A stretch of DNA of 64,000 bases from Kribbella antibiotica (GTDB lineage Bacteria; Actinomycetota; Actinomycetes; Propionibacteriales; Kribbellaceae). The stretch lies in NCBI RefSeq assembly GCF_004349055.1, contig NZ_SMKX01000016.1, forward strand, positions 1 through 64,000, in the 5' to 3' direction. Both the position numbers and the translations under genes were made by a program. Positions 29,301 through 37,800 of the stretch are shown one piece after another (the first letter of the stretch is position 1; every line of letters begins with the position of its first letter). The notes under the pieces are model-generated. The model was not told the DNA's origin, ran no database searches, and saw nothing but the letters and a program-made list of their open reading frames with translations.

Positions 29301-32300
29301 CGATCGCGACCAGCCGTTCGGGGCCGGCGCCTAGCTCGGTCAGGTGATGGGCCAGTTGGTTGGCGCGGGTGTTCAGTTCGTTGTAGGTGAGCGTTGCGCC
29401 GTCGGCCACGAGAGCAGGCGCATCCGGCGTACGGCGGACCTGTGCCTCGAACAGCTCTGGAAGCGTGGCAGCGGGGACCTCATGGTCAGTGTTGTTCCAG
29501 TCGACCAGGACCTGTTGACGTTCGGCCGGGGCGAGGACATCGATCTGGCCAACCGGCACCAGCGGGTCCTCGACGACCGCTTCGAGCACGCTGACCAACC
29601 GCCGTACCAGCAGCTCGGCGGTCGGGCGATCGAACAAGTCGGTGCTGAACTCGAGGGCAAGGTCGATGCCGTCGGCCTCCGCCCGCTCCCCCAACGAGAA
29701 CGTGAGGTCGAACTTCGCCGCACCAAGATCAGCCGACTCGCCCACGATGGTCAGGCCGGGCAGTTCCGGCCCGTTGCCCGCCGGGCTGTTGAAGCTGAGC
29801 ATGACCTGGAACAACGGATGATGCGACAGCGAGCGCACCGGATTCAGCGCCTCGACCAGGCGCTCGAACGGCAGATCCTGATGACCGAACGCGGCGAGGT
29901 CCGCCTCGCGGACCCGGTGCAGCAACTCCCGGAATGCAGGCTCGCCGGACGTGTCCGTACGCAGGACCAGCGTGTTGACGAAGAACCCGATCAGTTCATC
30001 GGTCGCCTCGTCGGTCCGCCCAGCGATCGGCGTACCGATCGGGATGTCGGTGGTCGCACTCAACCGGCTCAGCAGGACCGCGAGCCCCGCCTGGACCACC
30101 ATGAACACTGTTGCGTGCTCAGCGCGCGCCAAGTCGATGAGCCCACGATGCAGACCCGCATTGATCGCACCCGGCACGGTCTCGCCGTCATAGCTACGGA
30201 TTGCCGGGCGCGGCCGATCGGACGGCAGGTCCAGCTGCTCCGGGAGGTCGGCCAGAGTCTTCCGCCAGAACTGCAGTTGCTGGGAGGCCAGGCTGTCCGG
30301 ATCCTTCTCGTCGCCCAGCAACTCACGCTGCCACACGGCATAGTCGGCGTACTGGACGCGCAGCGGTGACCAGCTCGGCGCCCGGCCGCCGCTACGGGCC
30401 CGATACGCCTCCGCGATGTCACGCGCCAGCGGGTTCAGCGACCAGCCGTCACCAGCGATGTGATGGACGACCACCACCAGCGCGTGCTCCTCGGCGTCGA
30501 GCTGGAACAGCCGGGCACGGATCGGCAGGTCGCGACTGAGATCGAACTCGGCCCGGGCCACGGACTCGGCAACCGATGCCAGGTCGTCAGCACCGATCAT
30601 GGCCAGGGGAAGCGCCAACCGCGCGTCCGCGCCGGAAAGAATGCACTGCGCGGGCACACCGTCCACCTCGACGAAGACCGTCCGCAGGCTCTCGTGGCGG
30701 TCGAGCAGATCGTTCAGAGCAGCCTCGAGCGCAACCGGGTCCAACTCCCCCGTCAGCCGCAGGACCATCGGCACGTTGTACGCCGACCCGAGCCCTTCCA
30801 GCTGGTCGAGCAACCACAGCCGCGACTGGGCGAACGACAACGGCACCGGCTCGATCCGCGGGCGCGCGGTCAGGGCCGGACGGACCGCCGTACTGCGGCC
30901 GGCCAGCCGATCGGTCAGCCCGGCCACCGTCGGCTGCTCGAACAGGTCGCGGATCGACAGCTCCAGCCCGAGCAACCTGCGGGCCCGCGTCACCAAGCTT
31001 GCCGTCAGCAACGAGTGGCCGCCGAGCGCGAAGAAGTCGTCATCGATCCCGACCTCGGGCAGCCCCAGCACCTCTGCGAACAGCCCGGCCAGGATCTCTT
31101 CCTGCGGTGTCCGCGGTGCCCGCCGGAACTCCGCCACGGGCCGGTCCGGCGAGGGCAAAGCCTTCCGGTCGAGTTTCCCGCTGCTGGTCAGCGGAAGCTC
31201 GTCGATCACCGTCACCGTCGACGGCACCATGTATTCAGGGAGCCGATCCGTCAGGTACGACGTCAGTTCCGCGCTCACCTGCTCCGGGCTGTGCCATCTC
31301 GACCGGGGTGCCGGTGACGGCTGGACGTTGTGCCGCCGCGACGGGTGTACCGCATACAGCTGATACATCAGGGTGCCCTCGAGACCAGGCGGGATCTCGG
31401 TCGTCACGCTGAACCCGTGTGACTCCAGTAGTTCGGTCACCACTGCCAGCCGGCCGTCGAGATCGTGGACCTCGGCAACGATCTGGCCGATCAGCGGCCA
31501 GTGCTCCTCCTCGATCCCCCGGAGAACATCCAGCTCACTCTTCTCGGCATCGACCTTCAACAGATCGATCACCGTCAGCGCGTTGTCGCGGATCACCTGC
31601 GACAACGTCCGCAGCTCCACATCGACCGGCACGCTGTCCAGCCGGGTCGCCAGCAACTCACCCAGTACGCCGGCGCCAGCTTGCGCACCGTGGTCGTTGC
31701 CGATCACGCGCGCCAGCATCTGCTGCTCGGTCTCCTCGTCGGCGAACCGACCGGACAGCAGCGACATCTCCGGGTAGTAGGTGAACTCGGCCCGCCCCGC
31801 CACATCGGAGATTCCGCAGTTCGTGATCACCGCGTCGAGACCCTGCAGGTGCGCGTTCACCCGGTAGAAGTTGGCCGACTCGGGCATCGGTTCGAACGCG
31901 AACACCTGCACATCGCGCGCCACCGATCCCACGAACAGACCGAACATCCCGACGTGACCACCGACGTCGACGACGACCGCGCCGTCCCCGATCACGATGC
32001 CGCCGTGGAAATACTCCTCCTGGACGAAGATCTCGTCGTACAGGTACTCGACGTTCGATCGGTTGCGGGCGGCAACCACCATCCCGTTCGGCAGGGCATG
32101 CGTCTCGAGTCCGGCCAGGCGGCCGGCGGCCTGGAGTTCGCCGTACCGGCCGACTCCGGCCGCGGAGACCACGACGTGAGCGGACAGGCCGCCGCCGTCG
32201 GCCCGCGGTACAACTGCTGCGCTGGTCACCGCGGGGTGCTCCAGCAGGGCGGCCTCGACCTCGCCGAGCTCGATCCGGAAGCCGCGGACCTTCACCTGAC

Positions 32301-34803
32301 CGTCAGCCCGGCCGACGAAGTCCAGCTCACCGGCGGCGTTCCAGCGCACGAGGTCACCGGTCCGGTACATCCGGCCGGGGCCGAACGGGTTCGCGACGAA
32401 CCGCTCGGCAGTCAGCCCGGGGCGGCCGAAGTAGCCGCGCGCCAACTGCGCACCCGAGATGTACAGCTCACCGATGACACCGACCTCGACCGGCAACAGG
32501 CCACCGTCGAGGACGTACCACTGGGTGTTCCAAATCGGGCCGCCGAGCGTGATGTCGCCATCCGGGATGTCGGCGCCCGGCTCGATCCGGTACTCCGCAC
32601 AACCGACAGTCGTCTCGGTCGGGCCGTATTCGTTCAGCACGGTCGCGCCCGGATTCTGTCGCCGCCACTCGCGCAGCATTTCGCCGCGCAGCAAGTCACC
32701 GCCGAGCACCAGCTGCCCGGTCGGCGACAGCTCGCCGGGCATGGTGGCCAGCATCGGCGCGTGCGCAGGCGTTCCCTTGACGAACGAGGGCTGCTCCAGC
32801 CAGTCCGGGACCGTCTCGCCCGCCGCCGGGTCCAGCGGCGCGAGCTGTACGAAGCCGCCGCAGATCAGCGGACCGAACAGACCGGTCACGGTCAGGTCGA
32901 ACGCCAGCGACGAATGCGTCAAGGCGGAGCCGGCCAGCGCCGGATACCGTTCAATTGCCCAGAGCAAGTAATGACAGACCGACCGATGCTCGATCACCGC
33001 GCCCTTGGGCGCACCTGTGGAGCCGGACGTGAAGATCACGTACGCCGTATCGGAAGGTGACAGCGGCCTGGTCCGGTCAGCGTCACTCGGGTTGTTCCGA
33101 GGTGCAGCAGGCGCTGCGGTATCGGTGATCACTGCGAGCGGCTTGACGTCGTCGATCATCAACGCGACCCGCTCGGCGGGATATTCCACATCGATCGGCA
33201 GATAGCCGGCGCCACTCTTCAGAACACCCAGTACGGCGATCACCTGATCGACCGAGCGGGGCAGCAGAATCGCGACCATCCGATCTGGTCCCGCGCCCTG
33301 CTCAATCAGTTGCCAGGCCAGCTGATTCGCACGCTCGTTCAGCTCGGTGTAGGTGAGCCGCCGGCCGTCGCAGACGACCGCGGTCGCATCGGGAGTGCGC
33401 TCAACCTGCGACTCGAACAGCTCCGGCAAGGTCGTCACCGGAACCTCGTGGTCGGTGTCGTTCCAGTCGATCAGCATCCGCTGCCGCTCGGCGTCGTCGA
33501 GCACGTCGACCCGTCCCACCGGAAGGTCCGGATCGGCAACCATCGTCGCCAGCACGCGGGTCACCCGGCCGAGCAGCGTCCGCGCAGCTTCCTCGTCGAA
33601 CAGGTCCGGCCGGTACACCAGCCGCATCCGCAGCGCATCGCCCGGAATGATCACCAGGCAGAGCGGATAGTGCGCGGCATCCTGGCTGCGGACGTCAGCG
33701 ATCCGCAGGTCAGGGCCAAGATCCCAGCCGTCCGCCGGACCAACCGGGTAGTTCTCGAAGACGAAGTCCGTGTCGAACAGCTCACCCGCCCCGGCAAGCT
33801 GCTGAATATCCGTCAGCCCGAGATACTGGTATGCCGTCAGTTCGGCCTGCTGTTCCTGCAGCCCGGTCAGAACCTCGGTCAGCGAGCGATCCGGGTCCAG
33901 CCGCAGCCGCGTGGGCAAGGTGTTGATGAACAAGCCGATCATCGACTCGACCCCGGCGAGCTCGGCGGGCCGACCGGAGACCGTGCTGCCGAGGAGTACA
34001 TCCTCGCGTCCGGTCTGCCGACCGAGCACGATGCCCCAAGCCGTTTGCAGCAAGGTGTTCAAGGTCAGGCCGCGTTCCCGGGACAGCGCGGTCAGCTGCT
34101 GGGTGAGCTCTTCGGTCAGCGGCACGGTGATCTCATCCGGCGTGATGGGCGTCCGGGCCTGGTCAACCGGTGCAACCAGGGTCGGGCCGTCGATCCCGTC
34201 GAGCAGCTCGGCCCAACGCTTCCGGGCCGGCTCGGGGTCCTGACCAGCCACCCACGCCAAGTGATTGCGGTACGGCGTGACCGGCGGCAGGCCGCTGTCG
34301 TCGCCGCCGGCCAAGTAGAGGGTGAACAGTTCCCGGGCCAGCAGCGGAACCGACCAACCGTCGAGGACGATGTGGTGGTTGGTCACGATCAGCCGGAACC
34401 GGTCCGCGGCCAGCCGGATCAGCAGGAACCGGATCAACGGCGGCTTGTCCATCTCGAACCGGCGCGCCCGGTCCTCGGTCAGCAGCCGCTCCAGCTCGCT
34501 GTCCCGCTCCGCCTCGTCCAGGTCCGACAGGTCGTGCTCTCGCCAGGCCGGTTCGACCTCGCGCAGGACGACCTGGACCGGCGTACCGGTCTTCCGGGTC
34601 CGGAATTGGGTGCGCAGGTTGGCGTGCCGGCGCAACAAGGTGGCCGCCGACGCCTGCAGCGCCACGGTATCCAGCGAACCCCGCAACTCCACCGAGAGTT
34701 GCACCAGATAGACGTCGAGCCCCTGCTCGTCGTACTGGGCGTGGAAGAGAAAGCCCTCCTGCAACGGCGAGAGCGGCAGAATCTCTTCGATCCGGGAGTT
34801 CAC
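26344..34803 (-). CDS. NRPS2: C-A(Asn)-oMT-T / C-A(Ser-like)-T-E
   Basis: A 2819-residue synthetase carrying modules 6 and 7. The start is the GTG at 34803 (VNSRIEEILPLSPLQ), five bases after the NRPS1 stop; it matches the N-terminus of NRPS3, and the longer in-frame extension is only NRPS1 coding sequence in another frame. Module 6: DCL condensation (5-430), an A domain with Asn code DLTKVGEVG and an FkbM-type methyltransferase inserted at about 880-1160, T with GGHS. Module 7: LCL condensation (1315-1755, HHIAGDGWS), A with code DIWHFSLIE (Ser-like but with Glu at the last position), T with GGDS and an E domain whose first His is Asn ([11 protein letters not shown]). It extends the chain with a methylated Asn and a D-Ser-like residue and hands over to NRPS3 across an E/C docking boundary. 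Confidence 0.95.
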   Translation of the reverse strand: MNSRIEEILPLSPLQEGFLFHAQYDEQGLDVYLVQLSVELRGSLDTVALQASAATLLRRHANLRTQFRTRKTGTPVQVVLREVEPAWREHDLSDLDEAERDSELERLLTEDRARRFEMDKPPLIRFLLIRLAADRFRLIVTNHHIVLDGWSVPLLARELFTLYLAGGDDSGLPPVTPYRNHLAWVAGQDPEPARKRWAELLDGIDGPTLVAPVDQARTPITPDEITVPLTEELTQQLTALSRERGLTLNTLLQTAWGIVLGRQTGREDVLLGSTVSGRPAELAGVESMIGLFINTLPTRLRLDPDRSLTEVLTGLQEQQAELTAYQYLGLTDIQQLAGAGELFDTDFVFENYPVGPADGWDLGPDLRIADVRSQDAAHYPLCLVIIPGDALRMRLVYRPDLFDEEAARTLLGRVTRVLATMVADPDLPVGRVDVLDDAERQRMLIDWNDTDHEVPVTTLPELFESQVERTPDATAVVCDGRRLTYTELNERANQLAWQLIEQGAGPDRMVAILLPRSVDQVIAVLGVLKSGAGYLPIDVEYPAERVALMIDDVKPLAVITDTAAPAAPRNNPSDADRTRPLSPSDTAYVIFTSGSTGAPKGAVIEHRSVCHYLLWAIERYPALAGSALTHSSLAFDLTVTGLFGPLICGGFVQLAPLDPAAGETVPDWLEQPSFVKGTPAHAPMLATMPGELSPTGQLVLGGDLLRGEMLREWRRQNPGATVLNEYGPTETTVGCAEYRIEPGADIPDGDITLGGPIWNTQWYVLDGGLLPVEVGVIGELYISGAQLARGYFGRPGLTAERFVANPFGPGRMYRTGDLVRWNAAGELDFVGRADGQVKVRGFRIELGEVEAALLEHPAVTSAAVVPRADGGGLSAHVVVSAAGVGRYGELQAAGRLAGLETHALPNGMVVAARNRSNVEYLYDEIFVQEEYFHGGIVIGDGAVVVDVGGHVGMFGLFVGSVARDVQVFAFEPMPESANFYRVNAHLQGLDAVITNCGISDVAGRAEFTYYPEMSLLSGRFADEETEQQMLARVIGNDHGAQAGAGVLGELLATRLDSVPVDVELRTLSQVIRDNALTVIDLLKVDAEKSELDVLRGIEEEHWPLIGQIVAEVHDLDGRLAVVTELLESHGFSVTTEIPPGLEGTLMYQLYAVHPSRRHNVQPSPAPRSRWHSPEQVSAELTSYLTDRLPEYMVPSTVTVIDELPLTSSGKLDRKALPSPDRPVAEFRRAPRTPQEEILAGLFAEVLGLPEVGIDDDFFALGGHSLLTASLVTRARRLLGLELSIRDLFEQPTVAGLTDRLAGRSTAVRPALTARPRIEPVPLSFAQSRLWLLDQLEGLGSAYNVPMVLRLTGELDPVALEAALNDLLDRHESLRTVFVEVDGVPAQCILSGADARLALPLAMIGADDLASVAESVARAEFDLSRDLPIRARLFQLDAEEHALVVVVHHIAGDGWSLNPLARDIAEAYRARSGGRAPSWSPLRVQYADYAVWQRELLGDEKDPDSLASQQLQFWRKTLADLPEQLDLPSDRPRPAIRSYDGETVPGAINAGLHRGLIDLARAEHATVFMVVQAGLAVLLSRLSATTDIPIGTPIAGRTDEATDELIGFFVNTLVLRTDTSGEPAFRELLHRVREADLAAFGHQDLPFERLVEALNPVRSLSHHPLFQVMLSFNSPAGNGPELPGLTIVGESADLGAAKFDLTFSLGERAEADGIDLALEFSTDLFDRPTAELLVRRLVSVLEAVVEDPLVPVGQIDVLAPAERQQVLVDWNNTDHEVPAATLPELFEAQVRRTPDAPALVADGATLTYNELNTRANQLAHHLTELGAGPERLVAIALPRSAELTIAILAVLKTGAAYLPIDADYPPERIAFVLADARPVAIVTGTATAIQAGSTAVVRVDDAAVRSVLNSCPRQDLVGRALPANPAYLIYTSGSTGAPKGVAVEHRAIVNRLAWMRAGYGLGPSDRVLQKTPFTFDISIWEIFWPLVEGAVLVVAAPGGHQDPAYLADLIQREQVTIAHFVPSMLRLFLRENGAANCPSLRQVFCSGEALTDDLRDQYYAVFDGPLHNLYGPTEAAIEVSATTCTPAAAVTIGSPVWNTQLYVLDEGLSPVPPGVAGELYIAGAQLARGYLARPGLTADRFIADPYGAPGVRMYRTGDVVRWNSSGEIEFLGRADDQVKVRGFRIELGEIEAALAAHPTVAEVAVVARADGAADRQLIGYVVPVAEQTVDSGELRAFVARALPEYMLPAALVVLDDLPLTANGKLDRKALPAPDFGSQVSGRSPQTPTEELLCRLFAEVLDLDRVGADDNFFALGGDSILAIQLVSRAREAGLAIVPRSVFEHRTVEGLAAVAVPVDEESAVADDGVGSLPATPIMRWLDDQSGSADRLCQWVLFEVPATLRMDQLVPAVQVVLDHHDALRMVRAAGSDPVIQPEGAVTASERVRRVEVTGDLTELVRQELWAAQGRLAPADGVQLEIVWLDAGPARSGRLLIVVNHLAIDGVSWRILLPDLAAAWQAVTAGVTPAPAPVRTSLRRWAQSLSEQASSPERIAELPLWTRILREPSSLLAARKLDPARDRVDQQRSLSVELAAEITVPLLGEVPAAFNAGIDDVLLTALAVAVGNGSPVLADVEGHGRDGELDLSGTVGWFTSLYPVRLDPGTGDAATALKQVKEQLRAIPDHGIGYGLLRYLNPTTSAVLAGFGAPEIVFNYLGRAGALKTGAWSPAAEMGTVTPAAPDLPATHALSINAAVHDGVLQATWSWLPGLLTEDEVRRLAQQWIQVLTDLAQGPGAGGHTPSDLPLVALSQDSIDLLEQNWGR
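31325..32160 (-). other. FkbM-type methyltransferase inserted in the module 6 Asn adenylation domain
   Basis: About 275 residues between motifs A8 and A9 carry an FkbM (Methyltransf_21) domain: [15 protein letters not shown] for SAM binding, VFAFEPMPES, and VIDLLKVDAEKSELDVLRGI. It is nearly the same as the insert in NRPS1 module 3. FkbM enzymes mostly methylate oxygen. On an Asn module the likely acceptor is a beta-hydroxyl made by the AsnO-like oxygenase. Confidence 0.85.
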
Positions 34804-34807
34804 TGAG

Positions 34808-37800
34808 CTACACCTCTTCTTCGAATTCGTCGATGTCGTCCTGGGTGAGCCGCACGAGTGGCATGTCCGACGGCGTGTGACCGCCCGCGTCGGGAACCTG
34901 GGCATGACTGACGAGACCGGCCAGCGCGTCGATCCATGCCTGGGCCAATTGCTGGATCCGCTGCTCGGTGAACAGGCCCGCCGGCCAGGACCACCGCGCT
35001 CGCAGTACGCCGCCTTGCACGACCGCGTTGACGCTCAAGGCGTGAGTCGCGGGGAGATCCGGTGCGACCGGCTCAACGGCCTCCGCCGCCAAGGACCAGC
35101 CGCCGATGTCCAGGACGTCTGCCCGGCCGAGGTAGTTGAACAGGATCTGTGGCCGGTCCAGCTCGGCCAGGACCGAACGGGTCTCCGGGTTGAGATAGCG
35201 CAGCAGCCCGAACCCGACGCCGTTGTCGGGCACCGCCCGCAGCTGTTCCTTGATCCGCTTCAGCGCCGCCCCGGCCGCCTGCCCACCAGCCCGTACGGCG
35301 GCATAGCCGGCCTGCTGCGGATCCAGCCGGACCGGGTAGAGGCTGGTGAACCAGCCCACGGTGCCGGACACGTCCGACCCCAGCTCGGCCCGGCCATGAC
35401 TCTCGACATCGATCACCACGGCGGAGGTCGCGGCGCTGTGCCGCCAGCCACCCACCGCAACTGCCAAGGCAGTCAGCAGTACGTCGTCGATCCCAGCGCC
35501 GAACGTTGTCGGGACCTCCCCCAGCAGCGCCGCCGTTACATCGGCCGGTACCTCGGTCGTCCACGATCGGAGGGTGGCGAGACGATCCTGCTGCGGGTCG
35601 AGCGGACGCGCGCCCAAGGCCGGTCCAGTCTCCTTGAGAATGTCCGTCCACAACGCAAGCTCCGACACCCTTCGGTCCGAGAGCGCCTGCTCGGTCAGAA
35701 CCTCCGCCCACCGGCGGAACGACGTACCGACGGGTGCCAGGTCGACCTCGCCGGCAAGCGCTGCAACCAGGTCAGGCAGCAGAATTCGCCAGGAGACTCC
35801 ATCGACAGCAAGGTGGTGGACGACGACCAGCAGGCGGCCCGATCGGTCCGGCCCCGCGTCGAAGCGGACGACCTCGATCATCGCGCCGTTCGCGGGAGAC
35901 AGCCGGTACTGCGCGGCGTGCAACTCCTGCTCGATCACGTCGGTCAGGTCCTCGACGGCGGTCACGTCCACGCGCCGTACGTGCTCGTGACCGGCGACTG
36001 TGCCGACCGGCGGCACGGCGATACGCCAGGCCGCGTCCGGATCGGCGTGCGCGATCATCCGCAGGGCGTCGTGGTGATCGATCAGCTGTTGGACGGCCGC
36101 GGCAAGCCGGTCATCATTCAGCGTCGCTGGTACCTCCAGCAGGACGGACTGACAGAACAGGTCTGCCGATCCCTCTTGCTCGTGCAGCCAGTGCATGATC
36201 GGCGGGGCCGCAACTTCACCGACACCGATGTCCGGCACCAGCTCGGGCTGGTCCTTCAGGTCAACGGCCACGGCGGCGATTCCAGCTACGGTCTTGCGCT
36301 CGAAGACGATCCGCGGCGTGATGCCCAGACCGGCTCCGCGGGCTCGGCTCACCAGCTGGATCGAGATGATGCTGTCGCCGCCGAGGGCGAAGAAGTCGTC
36401 GTCCACCCCGACGTGGTCGAGCCCGAGCAGGCCGGCCATGAGCTCGGCGAAGATCCGTTCCTGCCAATTGCCCGGTGCGCGACCGGTCGTCGTACCGGTG
36501 AACTCTGGTGCGGGCAGGGCTTTGCGATCGAGCTTGCCGTGCGAGGTCAACGGCAACTCGTCCAGTACGACGAACGCCGCGGGCACCATGTAGTCAGGCA
36601 CGAACCCGGCCAGGTATGACCGGACCGCATCGATGTCGATCTGACCGACCAGATAAGCCGTCAGCAGGCGCTCGGCAGGACCGTCCTGCCGAGCGATCAC
36701 AGCAACCTGGTCGACGGCGGGATGGCGTGCGAGCACAGTCTCGATCTCGCCCAGCTCGATCCGGAAGCCACGAATCTTCACCTGGTCGTCAGCGCGCCCC
36801 AGGTACTCGACCTCGCCGGCCGCATTCCAGCGGACGAGATCACCGGTCCGGTACATCCGGGTTCCGGCAGCGCCGAAGGGGTCCGCAACGAAGCGCTCGG
36901 CCGTCAGCGCGGTGCGGCCGTGGTAGCCGCGAGCGAGTTGGGCACCGGCCAGGTAGAGCTCACCCGGTACGCCGACCGGGACCGGAGCAAGCCTGTCGTC
37001 CAGCACGTACAGGTTGGTGTTCCAGCCCGGCCGTCCGATCGGGATGCTGCCGTCCGGTGTGGCGTCGATCGGCTCGAGGCGCAACTCGGTGTTGCCGACG
37101 GTCGTCTCGGTCAGGCCGTACTCGTTGACGATCGCGGCGCTCGGGTTCTGTTCCCGCCAGGCGCGCAGCGATTCACCAAGCAGCTGGTCGCCACCCACGA
37201 CGAGGTCGCTGCTGGGCGAGAACTCACCCGGTACCAACGTCAGCAGCGATGCGTGAGCCGGCGTCACCTTCAGGAAGGTCGGTTGCCGCAGCCAGGCCGG
37301 AGCCGGGTCGCCGGTGAGCTCCAGGTCGGCCAGCTGCACCAGGCCGCCGCAGATCAACGGGCCGAACAGCGCGGTGATCGTGAGGTCGAACGTCACCGAC
37401 GAATGCACGAGCGAGGCCCCGGCCAGGCCGGGATAACGATCGGTTGCCCAGAGCAAGTAGTGACCGAGCGCCTTGTGGTCGATACTGACGCCCTTCGGCG
37501 TGCCGGTCGATCCCGACGTATACATCACGTACGCCGCGTTGCCGGGCCGCAGGTCACGCTCATTCAGGTCATCCGACGGGAACGCGGCAGCCAGCGCTCG
37601 ATCGAGAACCAGCACAGGTGCAGGACTGTTGGCGACGGCGGAAGCCGTGTCTGGCGTGGCCAGAACAGCAACGGGCGCTGAGTCGGTCAGCATGAAGGTG
37701 ATCCGCTGGGCGGGCAGCTCCGCATCGATCGGAACGTAGGCCGCACCGGTCTTGGTGACCGCGAGCAGAGCGACCAGCAGCTCGGTCGAGCGCGGGACGG

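Noticed and set aside
34804-34905. An upstream extension of NRPS2 (34 extra residues starting [10 protein letters not shown])
   Set aside because: It lies within the end of NRPS1 in another frame and is unlike any NRPS N-terminus; the GTG at 34803 matches the NRPS3 start almost exactly.
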